Source: Pithys albifrons albifrons
Taxonomy: Eukaryota; Chordata; Aves; Passeriformes; Thamnophilidae
Direction: 5' to 3'
NCBI RefSeq assembly: GCF_047495875.1
Contig: NC_092462.1
Coordinates: forward strand, 30,334,523-30,398,522
Length of the DNA stretch: 64,000 nt
The position numbers were made by a program, and so were the translations under genes. This document shows, piece after piece, positions 26,101-39,231 of this stretch (positions are counted from its first letter, which is position 1; the number at the start of each line of letters is the position of its first letter). The notes beneath the pieces are model-generated. The model was not told the origin of the DNA and searched no databases. It worked only from the letters and a program-made list of their open reading frames with translations.

Positions 26101-29100
26101 TAAAGCTACTAATAAAGCAACCTTTTGTTAGTCTATGAAACATCAGAAACCTCATAGAATGCATTTAACTATGGTTTCTTAAAAATCACCAACTCAAAAG
26201 TTCTAAAATCTGTTAACTTCTCCACTTCCTTAAACTGATACTAAAAAAACCTTAGCACTGACTTTTTAAAAGAAGTGTGGTGCAAACTTTCAGCCTATTC
26301 ATCAAGACAGAATTTTAAGGCTCTTGGTGAAAGGATCCCCCCTGACAAAAGCTGAAATTTATTGTATTCATGACTTTTGCAAAGCTTCCTATGCAACACT
26401 GACAACCTGTAATAAAGAGCCCACCACAATTATGTACACCAACAAAATCACTCTATGGACACATTCAGTTTGGACCCTAAGATTCATTTGGATTTGACTA
26501 AAGAAATGAGAAGAGCAAAGATCAAAAATGCTGTAAGCACTCGTGTCCATTGCTTTCAGTTAAACTGAAGTCTGAACCTCATTCTCCTGTGCTCAGTGTT
26601 GCTGGGAGCGGGGGGGTGGTTTGTGACTGTTCTTGATAACCAGCTCTGATGTGACTGTGGCCACAAACTTCCTCCAAGCACATCAGTATTTTTGCCATAA
26701 TAACTTTAGCCGCACAATACCAGCAATTCCTAAAAGAATTACAATTAAGTCACCTCCCTTATTCAGTTTCTAGACTTGCTTCATTAACAGATCTGCTCCA
26801 TTATTCTGTGATTGCAGACTGGGCCACCAGAAAGGGGAAAAAAACCCACCAAAACCAGGCAGATACTTCCTCTAAACCACTCTATTTGTGAAAGACGATT
26901 TTACCAGCAGTAACATACAAGTATTGAAGCTGCATAATATATTGACCCAGACAATAAATACTATCCTAGGGGGAAAGTGTATGCACTCTGTTAGTCCTAT
27001 TTAACAGAAAAACACCCCTTGTTGTCCCAGTGGCAAAGCAGTGTAGAAACAATCTGAAATCATTCTTCTGCTGCCAATTCTCATCTGCTTCTTTTCATGA
27101 AGCACAGTGCAACTACGGGGTTTTTATATGCACAATGGGCCAAATAAAAATAAATAAGCAAGTTTCATCCTTATTCATGCAACTTCTCCAGGACAAGATT
27201 CCCATTTGTTACACTGGATATAGCATTGCAATTCTCAGTGAAAGTTCTGGTAACAGAATGATGATAAACCATTTGTCCCCATTCACAGATATTTACAATC
27301 AGCCAATGTTCTGTCCTTTGCTATTCAGAAAAAATTAATCCATATTTATAAAATAAACAAGTCTGCTATCTTGCACAGTGATAGCATCCCGCCCTCTCAC
27401 TATCAAGCCATGAGATTATAACCTCCTTCTGGAACTAAGTGCTTATTCTAACAATAACACTTCAATAGTATGTGAAACTTTTCAATTAAACAGACGTCAA
27501 GCAGCCTGATAAGGCACAGAAAAGCAACTGATAGCTGAAACTATCCCAAAGCAAGTTCTGCAGACTTCCTAGCTCCTGCCAAACAAATAGTTAATCAGCA
27601 AGTAGTTAAGAGGTAAATAAACTTCATAGCAAAAACAGACAGGTAATTTTATTGAATTGTAAAGTTTCTACCGTGTTCTAAGGTTTTCACTTAAAGCTTT
27701 ATTTGAACAGTGGAGTCTTTTGCCTCCTATTGCACCACGCACATGTGCCGGCAATGAGAACAGCAGTACAAAAACTACTGCAGAGACAATAATTCTGAGG
27801 AGTTACACATTGCTTTTCCTACATCCTCCTTCAGAAAGAGCTTCCAAACAGCAATTAAGTATAAAAATAATGTTTTCCTAACTAAGTTCTGAAGTCACAC
27901 TTTGCTAATTCTCCTTGCCAATACCTGACCAGGTCTTTCTACAATTTTACAGTCAAATATTCTCATTCACACTTAAGAAGATTCATATAACACTAAGGCC
28001 TCCATAATATAATATGCTGCCTGATATTTGTGATCAACTGCACTTTTCAGTTTGCTTAACTTCCAAAATTAATCCTCTGCTTCAGTTCAATCCTATTCCT
28101 CTCACAGTGCAAAGTCAGTGGAATTTATGTTCCTAAATGACTTAAGTGTACTTGAAAAAATCCTGCTCTTCAGAGATTAACTTCTTGCTCTTCCAAGTAA
28201 ATAAATAAAGGCTCATACAGACTAATGAAAAGTTCCCAGTACCTTCTAGATTGCATTATGAATGGAAAACTGACAATCAGTTCTTTTCCCAGGCAACAAA
28301 AGTACATCAATAACACGTTTGACACATTTGCATGGGTAGCTACCAATGCAGCAAATATTATGCAGACACTTAGCTTTCTATAGGTATTCTCACCACTAAA
28401 TCTAACTGTGTACTCCAAGGACTGAAGGATCAGGCCTGGATTTCATTTGTCTTCACCTGTACTGCACAAGAACTAAATTAAATAATAACTAGTATTTTAA
28501 ACAAACACTTTAAGTTACATGCTTTTAACACCATAATAAGACTTAAAGATTTAGCTTGCAGAATCTACTCCTTACACATTTCTATAAATGTATAAGAAAC
28601 AGAATCTATATTCTTATAGATTTACATCCCTATACAGAACCTCTTCTTGTAGATCTTCTACAAATCACCCAGATAAATAAAGGCTTTAGAAGCATAGAGA
28701 AAACCCATAAGGACAATGCACTATTAACACTGCAGACCAAAAGACAGCTTCAATTACAAGAGCTGAAATTTTGTTTGCTCTGCCTGGTTGCAACAATTGT
28801 AATGCTAATGTGGGAAACTTGCTATTTATCATTTCAGATAGAACCTAGTGTTTCTTTATTATTTTTTCATGATCCACATCATTAATAGACTGAAACTTCA
28901 GAGTTGCTAAGAGGATGTTCTAACCACAGTAAACGATGACCACAGGAAGAATAGTACAGGAATTGTCATTTCCTAGGGACACAAATAAGAATTCCTCATC
29001 CTTACTTTACTACCCATCATTTCCACTGGGTGAAGCAATTCTTCAGCAAATATCCCCCCTATAGCCTGAACTTCAGCTGCAGTTGCCACTCACTGAAGGT

Positions 29101-29333
29101 TCACTTCAATCCTGAAACACCAGTAAGCACTGGTGCCCAAATGGCATCTCTACAAGAAAAACCACGTAGTGAGAATCTATCTGTTGTCTTGCAAATGCAC
29201 CCTGTTTCAGCAAAAACCACTTAAATAAAGAACTGGGACCTGAAAAATGGTCTCCTTCGGAGCAAAGAGCCCCATTTCAAGAGACTATGCCAGAGGCAAG
29301 TGGCATGAAAAGCCAAGTATACTAGTGGACTGA
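23189..29333. other. Gene-free AT-rich stretch
   Basis: Intron-like sequence with no repeat that I can name. Minus-strand open frames at 24,174-24,440, 24,804-25,073 and 28,170-28,418 are rich in hydrophobic residues, which is what T-rich sequence gives when translated. I see no domain. Confidence 0.5.
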
Positions 29334-29663
29334 CTGTTCATTGCTCCTTGCAACAAAAAAGCGAGGCACCAGCTAGTGAAGCTTCTTGGAGCCACCTTCA
29401 AAACATCAATGACTCTTCAGGGAACAGCTAGAAGATTTGTGGAATTTGTTGCAAAAGGATGCAATGGAGATGAAAAATACACAAGGATTCAAGGAGAAAT
29501 TGTACAAGTTCTCAGCAGAGAAATCACTCAAGAGCTTCTCAATAAACAGAAACAATCTCTGGCTCATAGATTCCATAAGCTGAAAGTAGCCAGAGAGCGA
29601 GCACAAAACGAAAAGCATCTTCTTCTCAGTGTTCTCCATGCATCCACTTACACATATCTTTGA
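29334..29663 (+). other. Unidentified 109-codon open frame
   Basis: Stop-to-stop open frame without an ATG in its first part. The translation is rich in K, E, Q and R (for example RIQGEIVQVLSREITQE and FHKLKVARERAQNEKH), unlike the hydrophobic junk typical of AT-rich DNA. The TGA stop is followed directly by a strong donor-like site (GAG/GTGAGT, 29,661-29,670). I know no family match. It could be a chance frame, a fragment of a retrocopy or an exon. About this many frames of such length are expected at random in the window. Confidence 0.12.
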
Positions 29664-31081
29664 GGTGAGTCATGTGAAGAATTAGGGAACTTCTGGGTTC
29701 CTGGACACCAATTTTCTTTCCATGGTTAACAAACACCAGATACTAGGCTAGAAAGAGTACATACCACTGTGATGCAGTGGGCCAATTCTTCTGATTTAAA
29801 ACTACTCAATGTACACAAGTTTTAACAAAAGATTCTAACTAAAGTGTATGAAAAGTATTTTAATTTTTTGATACCTACCCTAAAACTGCCAGCTTGGTAT
29901 AATATATTACAGTCTAATGTTTTATTGAGCTTAACCTTCCACTCAAAATACTGGTTACAAAATTATATCTCTACTGAAGTAACATTGCTGATTATTCCCC
30001 CCTAAAATGTCTACAGCAGTCTCATAGCTTTGCTTCCTAGACATTGTGTCTGCACAAGCTCTTCCTGGGCAACAGAATAGTCTACAACCAAACAGTTCCA
30101 GCTGCCCTTTTTCTCCTCAGAAAACATAAATTATTTGCTCTGGGTTTTGTTTGCAGGTTGTTTTCCTTCCTGAAAACGCATACAAAAACAAACAAAAAAA
30201 AGGAGGGAAGATGTCACAGACATCAGCCTATTCACTAATTAGGGAGACCCCTACATGCCCTTGTTCCCTTTCCACGGCACATCTCGCAGTGTTTCTAAGA
30301 TCGGAATTCAAGATCTCCAAGACACTAAGTTCAAAGTCTAAGCAAGACTACCTGAGTACAAAAGTTTCTTGGTTGCCATCACTCCCCTACACAGTTTAGG
30401 GAGTACAACAGAGCTCACAAACCTAAACAACTAACAACTCAGTTGGGAAAAATATGGTACTTTTGCATTTTTCCATTTATTGACAGCAATACTAATTGAG
30501 AGATTTCACAACAGCAAGAGAAAAAATTATTTATAAATAATAAAAAAATATATTAACCTCCTACTAAAAATACTTAGCATTAGAATGTGAGAAAACACAG
30601 TACTTACCTACATTTGAAGGAGCCAGTAAATATGATTTAGTGTGTTACAAACAAATAAGGCTTTCATGCATCAGCAAGCTAGCTGAAACAATTGTTTACA
30701 GAATACTATTGTAAAACATATGCAGGTGGATATCAGAGAATACACACAGCACAGTTTCTGGAAAGGAAACTGCTTTTCTAGGCTACTAGAATTGTATGAC
30801 AAAAACAGGGAACTAGAGAGAAATTGCTGAAAAAATTACTTTCAAAATGCCTCCCCCAAAGCCTCAAGAGGCCATTAAGTAAAATTAATATTGGTGTTCA
30901 GGGAAAACATTATTTGGGTTTAGATGCCAGCAACAAAGCACAAAACGAAAAAGCATTAAGTGGCCTGTTAATGTGCAGAAAAGTGTTAACAGCAGAAGGC
31001 CACGGTTCTGCACTAGAACTACATCACATTAGGGAATACCCTAACGGTCCAAAAAGCAAAAATTTGGCCAAACTCACTCAC

Positions 31082-31144
31082 CTGAAAACTATTAAGGTTA
31101 AGACAAAAGAAGGAACCTTAAGAATTTCATGTAGTCTAACCAAG
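31082..31144 (-). other. Candidate 63-bp coding exon
   Basis: On the minus strand a good acceptor (CATTTTACCCAG) and a near-perfect donor (TTTTCAG/GTGAGT) enclose 63 bases open in one frame (20 codons, LVRLHEILKVPSF then VLTLIVF). It begins with the last base of a split codon and ends with the first two bases of the next, which is compatible in phase with candidate exon A at 23,188. The protein is unrecognised. Confidence 0.15.
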
Positions 31145-31303
31145 CTGGGTAAAATGGGAAATACATGACAGACAAAAAGAACAATCAATAAGGTATTGTA
31201 AGTCAAGGCAAATATTTTACTCACTGACTTCCAGGATTTTAACAACAAATTCAGAAAAAATATGTTCATTCTGGGTAGTCCATAGAAGAATAATATTCAG
31301 AAA

Positions 31304-31357
31304 AATAAAAGTTGTTAGATATAAGTCTTTTCCAACCCAATCGATTCTATGATTCTA
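31304..31357 (+). mobile_element. Very short CR1 LINE tail
   Basis: About 50 bp of the CR1 3' end: GTCTTTTCCAACCCAATCG followed by ATTCTATGATTCTAT. An extremely 5'-truncated insertion. It points the same way as the 15.6-kb copy. Confidence 0.88.
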
Positions 31358-33878
31358 TATTAAATGTTTTTAAGAATATTACAATTAGTACATCACAACT
31401 AAACAGCATTTTAAATAGGCACTTTGTAAATATAGAGTAAAATATAGTAAAAAACTGTTTGAATTGCTAATTAAACTATAACAGTTTCAAAAAAGGTAAA
31501 ATTTGGTAACAGACACTTTAAAGGAGGTGCCAAAAAGTATCAGAAGGATCAAGCATGTTAACTGTAACAGAGATGCAGAATAATACAAAGGAAAATGTGG
31601 AGGGGCAAAAACCACTAAAAACTAAGTTCAACTGGAGTTTTATAACAATAAGAATATATTCAACTGAACTATGGGGTTAGAACATCACAAATGATGTAAG
31701 GCAGTAATATGAAATTCATAACTATACACAACAATACACTTCCGTTCAACAATTGTCAGATCCTCACACTTGTCTAAAGAAAAAAAATCACTTAAACCAG
31801 AAATTTAATATACTTTTTAAAAAGATTACATGTTTCATTAAACAGCATAATAAGTAAAACTGAACTTGAACTGTAAATTACTTGAAACTTTACACGTGAA
31901 ACTTTTGAGTGTCGCAATACACCTTCCCAAAAAGTGATTTTGAAAAGACAGACACAGATACATGTATCCTATAATAGAATCCTACTTCTTTTCTGGCAAT
32001 GTCAACTACTAAGCAGAGAGAATAGAACAAAAGTTAATTTAGACTCTCAGCTCTACAATCAGTAGTATTCTTGAATATGATCTTTTTGAATCCTTTCACG
32101 CTTAGGCAGCAGCCAGCAAGCAAAGATGTAGCTCTGACCCCCCACAGCACACGCTGCCTCCCGCGCGGCCGGTGAACTGAAACAAGCACTGCGGGTTACA
32201 CGCGGAGCAGGGCAATAGTCAGGCTGCAGGGTCCCAACACACTGTGATAAGGGAGGTCACAGAAGATAACAGGACAGCGACAAGGACTCTGTGCTTGCAG
32301 GACTGGGATACAGCAACAGACAGTGGCTACAAATCCACAGGAAACTAGGGTTTGTTAGCTCTGCTGCTCATAGAACAATTTGTTTCCCTTGTGTTTTACA
32401 GATTTGAATACTAATATTCCTGAGCTCTGCAGCTTTGATCACTGCGTTAAATGTAGCTTTGCCAAATAAAAGGATTTCTTTGTCCAGATTGGCACACTTA
32501 TGACTGTGATATGAAGAGAACTCCAGGGAAAAACCTTTGAAGATCAAGTGCATGCTCAATTTAAATGTTGAATTGGCAGTGGTAGCTGAAGGTGTTTTAT
32601 GCCATGCAACGGTTTACAGTATAATACATATGACAATACTTCCATAGTTTAGTATAAGGATTATAAACATTTTTAGCTTATTTAAATTTGTCTTGCTATT
32701 AAAGGGGGGAATACCACACTCCCCTTACTGAAAAGGCTGAGGTGTCAGGCTGCAGTCAACACTCATGTTGGTTCACAACTAGCTGGATTTGAGAAGTGGA
32801 CAACACAACCACAAAAGCCAAGCAGCAGGGGGAACAAGATCAGACCTTTTGGTTACAGCACATACCCCACGCTGCCTTCAGCAGATCATCAAACCACAAC
32901 CATGAGGTTTCAGGGCACAGTTAAGCTGATCTAATGGCCAAAGGATTCACTGCCAGCTGTGCATCCCCTGTGCCAGCTCAAACACACATCCCTTGTCACA
33001 CTGAGCCAACTGAATTTGATTTTTAGTTCCCTTCTCACTTAAATTCAGTGAACTAAAATGGTAGAAAGCAAACAGTACAAAATTAATTACCAAAAAACCC
33101 GATTAAACCAATAGCTAGCACAGGAAGAGGTCAGGGTAGAAGTTTGGAACCATTCCTTTCAGCAACTAAGCAGGTCAAACACAATATAAAAGGACAACCC
33201 CATAAAGAACAACTGAATATAACATCTCAAGCACCCTCAAACTTGACAGGGTTTGAAAATATTTTATAAAGGAAGCGTAAATTGTTTCAATGATAAGTTT
33301 CTCCTTTTTAATCTTTGCTAGGTCATGCCCAACCTATGTAATCGATTTTGTTTCTACCACACTGCAGTGTAAACAAACAATAGGAAAGAGAAGGACCAAA
33401 ATGTTAACATTTCTTTTGTGCCACTAAACAAGCTTTTGTTTCTCCAATCATGCCCATCACCCTTTTGAAAGGTTCCCACAGACCGTGTAAACAACCACAA
33501 GCTGAGCAGGATGACTGTACCTACCTCCTACATGGGCAGGCAGCAACCACAGCACGCAGCTTCCCTAACCAGACAGCTACACATCCACCCCAGGACAGAG
33601 GACATCACCACCCTCTACCCTTCAAACAGAAATGCTGCCTGTGCTCCTGATCACACTGAGTGTTTTCAGTGCTCCCACCAGGCACAGCCAAACATCAGCT
33701 GAAGTTTGACCCTCAGTTATTTCAGTATCAGCTCACTTCTTTTCTGTGGTCTATCAGCAATTATTTGATTTCAAAACAGTCAAGCATAACACTGTTCAAA
33801 GCACAAATAACAACAAAACAATTTGCAAGATTTACCATGGCAATAAGCTACAGAGCTGGAAACAGCACAAAAACTGAA
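31358..33878. other. AT-rich stretch with a small CpG cluster
   Basis: Mostly AT-rich with no named repeat, apart from the CpG cluster entered at 32,059-32,241. A minus open frame at 32,368-32,559 ends in a stop and follows an acceptor-like CATATCACAG, but it has no identifiable domain. Confidence 0.5.
32059..32241 (-). other. Local CpG cluster overlapping a candidate minus-strand terminal exon
   Basis: In otherwise CpG-poor DNA, 32,148-32,207 contains about seven CpGs (CTCCCGCGCGGCCGG and TTACACGCGGAGC). On the minus strand an acceptor-like CTCCCTTATCACAG is followed from 32,241 by 60 open codons to a TGA at 32,061-32,059, passing through the CpG cluster. The translation (for example VGTLQPDYCPAPRV, GGQSYIFACWLLPKRER) matches nothing I know. 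It could instead be a small regulatory element or a decayed repeat. Confidence 0.15.
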
Positions 33879-34012
33879 ATCATAGAAACAAAATGGTTTG
33901 GGTTGGAAGGGACCTTAAAGATCATGTAATTCCAACTCCTATTTCATGGGCAGGGACACCTTCTATACCAGGTTGTTTAAAGCCCCATTCAACATGACCT
34001 TGAAGATGAGAT
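33879..34012 (-). mobile_element. CR1 LINE 3' fragment
   Basis: Reverse-complement CR1 3' end: GGTTTGGGTTGGAAGGGACC, TTAAAGATCATGTAATTCC, CATGGGCAGGGACACCTTCT, CCAGGTTGTTTAAAGCCCC. This is the subfamily with 'GGAAGGGACC', different from the 7.7-kb copy. Confidence 0.92.
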
Positions 34013-34519
34013 GAAAAAAGTGTGTCCTGGAAACAAATCAAACTATGAATGTCAAAGTTGTTTTGCTACAGCAAGACGTGCCTAAGAACCACCCTAGTTT
34101 TAGTGTACTGTCAGATACGTAAAACTTTGAAAATTAAGTTAAACATCTGGACAACCCAAGAAACTGACACTATGAGACAATCAGGGTTGTTAACAGAAAC
34201 ACTTTGGTATTACAAGTACGTAAAGTTCAGTCACCTGGGCATTAGAGCTCACCTAGGATAGTCTTAATAAAACCTATTTCACACTTATTATCCCTCCCCT
34301 GAAGACACAATGTCAAAACTTAGAATTACTACTGCGTTACTAAGGAGCCACCAAAGCCTGCATGCTACTCTTGACATGTTCCAAGAACATGAAGCTGCCC
34401 TTCAGTGTGGAGTCACAAATCAGGACTGTGTATCACATAGCTGGTGGCACAGAGCAAGTGCAGGGCAAGACAAAGCCCAGCAAGCTGGGAGTTAAGCAAT
34501 GACTAAATCTAGTGCTTAC

Positions 34520-34653
34520 CTGGACCACAGGCAGCAGTCCAAATCCACCTGCTACCAACAGATAGCACAACTAACACACCATGAAAGGGAAGGAGCATAA
34601 CTGCCCCTTCCACCAGAGGCTTCTCATAAGGATGTGCACGCACCCCATCTTGG
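34520..34653 (-). other. Candidate coding exon
   Basis: Minus-strand acceptor TTCAAGTTCTCTGTGTAG, then 44 open codons (QDGVRAHPYEKPLVEGAV, then MLLPFHGVLVVLSVGS), then the donor GTCCAG/GTAAGC. It starts after a 2-base codon remnant and ends leaving one base, so it does not share phase with the 31.1-kb candidate. No family is recognised. Confidence 0.12.
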
Positions 34654-37600
34654 CTACACAGAGAACTTGAAACATGGAGCAGGTGGGGGAAGCACAGCAG
34701 ATTGAATCGTCTCCCTCCCACTTATCTCTCGCAATGAGTAGTAAGTTAGGAGAAAAGTAATTCCCAAACATGGTGCCCCAAACAAACACTATTTAAAATT
34801 CATTCTTGCTGAAATATCCAATAGGACCTGCTAGCAACTATCTAATAGCATGATGTAAAGGATGCTGAAGATGCCCTTAGGATCTGTAAGAACTGTCACT
34901 ACCTCACGCTGCAATAAAAACAAAAGTTACCTGTCATTGCAGTGAGCCACCCACTCACTGAAATGCCACAGAACTGAAGACATACTTATCAGCTCTGGCA
35001 ACAGCAGACAAAACTGCCACAGCAGAATTCAGAAACAAGTATTACAAATAACTTAGACAAGGGTATCTCCGGGATCACAGTTTCAGGGCCCTTTTCTGTT
35101 GTGCTAGAAGAGCTTTTGCTTTGAGCATCACTGCATGAATTAAAACAAAATGTTGAAATACAAACATCAGAGAAGTAGGCACTCCTAGCAAACTGCAGGT
35201 TTACTGACCAGCTGGCTGAGCTCAGGGGCACAAGTAACACAGCTTAGCAAAGACACAGCACTTGGTGAAGCAAAGGTGAAGGCGTCCTGTTGTCAACAGA
35301 AATTCAACACCATGCTAAGCTACATGGGGCCACAGTTGCCACAAAAGATGAGCAATGTTTCTTCAGAGAGGCCTGAACCCATAGCTGCACTTTTGGTTAT
35401 CCTTATTAAGTGTTTACAGCCTTGAACACTAAAGAAAACACTTCTATAAAACCAGCCTTATTAGGCAATGGAGAAGGCAAAAAAAGCATGTATCCACAAT
35501 TGTCAGGTCTAGCAAAGAAATGCTAGATTTTGCAGCTACTGCAATAGCTAGTGAGCAGCTTCTCAAGCATGAAGTATGCTACAATGCTGAAAAGGGTTGC
35601 ACTTGCCAGGGAACACACTGAGCAGCTTACCCTCCTAAAAAGGGAAGTTGGGGAAAAGCTTGAAACCTTTTCTTCCCCATTGGCTTATGGTGTTTTGGGC
35701 TTGTCTGTCATTTAGTAAGACAACCAGCTTGTCCTGAAGCAGCCTATTCAGTTCTGAAAACACTGTGACTATTTTAATTCCCACAGATATATACAGGCAC
35801 ATATTCTGTCCTATAAAGCATATCACATATTTTACATAAAGGCAGTAATATCCTTTCACATGCAGTTTTGAAATACAGCAAACTAACTCTCTATGAGCAT
35901 AGGCAGATCCTGCATGCTACAGTAGATTGAAGCATAAAGTTTAACCTACAAGAAAACATGACAGACTTTATCCTGAAAAACATGTGCTTCAAAACTATTC
36001 ACAAGCATCTGTGAGAACACAGAGCCAATGTGTGCAGTTAGGACATTATGCCAGTCCAAGAGGGCAGAGTTGAAGCAGATACTGTCAACAACACACACCC
36101 AGGGTTTGCCGTTCCTGTCCTTCTGAAATTCAACACAGTTGCCACAACCTACAAGAACACAAAGCCACAGCTGAGTAACCTTGACTCTGCATGATCAAAA
36201 TTAGGGGTACTTCAGTCCATCAAAAGGACCCACCCCAAACTTCAAGTGCAATCAGCTCTCCACCACCACCCCCAAGCTCTTTGATAACTCTGGCAAAGGA
36301 AATACACAAGGGAACCCAAGTCATCTGGTAATCTGTATCACATAAAGGTTTTCTCTCACCTTCCTACTCGTCCAGAGCAACATTTCTAAAGGAAGAAATG
36401 CTGAAGAGGGAGAACAACAAGCTCTGACATTGGACCAAAAGGCTGAGGAACTGGGGAAGGGAACACTGGTAAGAACACATTGATTATCCCAGAATCATTA
36501 CAGGTTTTTAGTTTTCAATTTTGTTCTTATTTCCATGCATAAAAAGGGAGAACAGGAAAGAGAAAGAATTAATCCATTGCTACAATGTGGGCTACTGCAG
36601 TGGCAAGACTCATTGACTGAGGTTTATGAAGAGTACAAGAGGAAATTATTGCAACCGTTCCTAACATTCCACTCTCCACAGTTCCAGGTCCACGAGGTCA
36701 GGTGTCATCAGAGCACATGCACATCTCTCTAGGCTCCACCTTAGGGCAGCTGCCCTGCCTTGGTCAGGAGGGAGATCTTATGCTTAGAACGTGTTCAGCA
36801 GTGTGCCCTGCCCTCTGAGTACACTTCACTTCAGCCTGCCCACTATGAAGAGCTCATGGACTTCCCAGTGCTGCCTCTCCAGAGAAGGAACAGGCAGCTC
36901 ACACCATCCACACCACTGAAAGGTTTTCAAGAAAGAAAGCACTTCAAAACATTTACATTTTGGACAACCTAGAATAGTTAGTCTTTAAACAGGAAGCATT
37001 ACTTTACCTCAAAGCTGTCCCTCTGCTATAAGCAGCCACCCAGTTTCAGGTCATAAGACAAACTAAATTCACCTAGGCTAGCTTAGCCAGGCACTACCTA
37101 TGACAGGTTCCCTGACACTGAGCTGCTAGAAAGCAGTCTTGCGTGACAGACCCAGCAGAAACACAGACCAAGAAATTTCGAGAAGCACATTACTTTCCCC
37201 TCAACATCCCAATGCTCTCTGTCCGCATGACAGCTGAGGCACACCAAAATGTTAATCAGTATCATCAGTATTTGGGTTACAAAATCCAAACAGCACTCTC
37301 AACCTTTTCTGAGCCTCTTAAAAGGAAACTTTCTTTCTTTAAATGCAAAATGAGATAAATAGCACTGCAAAATGTATCATACTGGTGTGCCTCTGAATTA
37401 CAACCAAAACTGAAAATAGCATGTACAATTAAAACATCCCACGCTTCTCTATTTTATGGGCCTACTTGTGTTTGGTCAGAAAACTAGACAAATTTACTAG
37501 TTCATAGTGCAATGGCCACCACTGATCATGTTGGAGGGATTTAGGATGGGAAAAAAGAGCTGTTTGAGAGCAAATCTTGCTATTGCAGCTACCTGTGAGC

Positions 37601-39139
37601 ATGCACCTGCTAAAACCATCACATCAAAACACCACACATCAACACTCCTCATTCTCCACTACAATGCAAAGCCAACTGTCTCAGCTCAAGATGCAGGCAA
37701 AGCTTATCTGAACTAAGCAAGCTAGTTTTAGACAATATTTCCCACACCTTCTCTCACCAACCAGCTGTGGGTGTTGTATTCTCTAGCTGATGGTAAGACC
37801 TTCCATTGCCTCAGCAAAAGGGAAAAGATGCTGGTATGTTAAGACATGACACTATAGAAAAAATGCATTGTTTCACCCTTGTAGAAATAACTGCAACTAT
37901 TTCAGAGAATACTGAGAAAACAAAGTATCAGAGAGCTGAATAACACAGATCTGTTGATTTTGCGAAGATAAGCAGTCTTGAAGAGATGAACATGTATTTT
38001 CTGTCATGGTAAGCATGAAGACTGAATGCAGTACTTTCTTTTTACTCTGACATTCCTTACTTTTGAATTACTTGACCTTACAAAGTAAATTATATTATAT
38101 ACATGATTATGTTTTCAAGTTTAAATTACTTTGATCAAAATCTGAAAAAAAAATGTGCTATTTTGAAGTAAATATGGGGGGGGAGGCAAACCAAAACCTC
38201 ACACACAAGAGTTCTTAGGCTTTTTTAATAATAAACTTTGGGAATATGGGTTACAAAAGGAAGTGCTTACAGACATAAATTATATCCACAGTACTGACAA
38301 AAAACCATCAAGATCTATGAGAAAACACTCAGCTGCAATGGGTGCATTGATACTGGACAAACACTGGAGTGGCTGATCAGAACCACTGTGGGAAACAATT
38401 AGGCAGGATTCACAACATCACAACAGAGTAACTGCTCCCATTCCCTCTTCCTGCCCAAGAAATGTTCCCTCACAAGCGAGCTGCAATGGCTCTCACATTC
38501 ATCACAAACAAAAAAGTTCTTACATATGAAAAATCCTCAAAAAAGAAAAGCAAACGTGTATTTTAAGTTAGAGCCTAATGAAGTCATTATGTTTATTTAT
38601 TGATTATCAGCATAAGAGAAGGGGCATCAAAAAGATTATTATTTCATTAATAATCTCTATAAAGCAAAAGATTAAGAACCACCTTTCATTTTCTATTGGA
38701 CAGAAAATGTGACAGATGAGGAGCAGACAGGGATCAAGTATTCTTTCTTCTCACACAGAAATCAAAAGGTACCCAAGACAATTGACAACTCATACATTCA
38801 AAACAAGTCACTAAGCAGTGGACTGCCCACTCCTCCCTCAAAGCCACCAAACACGTTCAGCCAAGAGGAAACCACTAAGGGTTGCCAAATGCACAGAAAT
38901 GACACAGCCTAAAGCAGACACCGATAGCAACCAGAAGGGTGTTCTGGGACAGGGACCTGTGAGCGCATAGTGCTGCCTACAGTCTCTCACAGACATCCAC
39001 TGCTGATCACGAGAGGCACAAGATCATGGGCTAAACTGACCTTTGCATGATTTTGCCAGAAGAGCCTGTGTAACGATCAGCAGCTGTACCACCACAGAGC
39101 AAGACCAAGAAGTTTCAGTAAGTTAAATTCCACACTTAC

Positions 39140-39231
39140 ATGGTTCTAGGTCTTCATCAGACAATAACTTAAAATCTTTGTAACCTTTGCTGTAGTAAGA
39201 GACTGTCTTAAGTCTATCAAAGTCCACCATC
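39140..39231 (-). other. Candidate coding exon nearest the CpG island
   Basis: Minus-strand donor AACCAT/GTAAGT at 39,140/39,139. Two acceptors are possible: ACTACAG, giving 50 bp from 39,189, or TTTACCAG, giving 92 bp from 39,231. Both keep the same frame open: MVDFDRLKTVSYYSKG then YKDFKLLSDEDLEP. The mix of charged and polar residues is protein-like. Both versions are in phase with an island exon that ends at 41,982 and leaves two bases. I do not recognise the protein. Confidence 0.2.
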
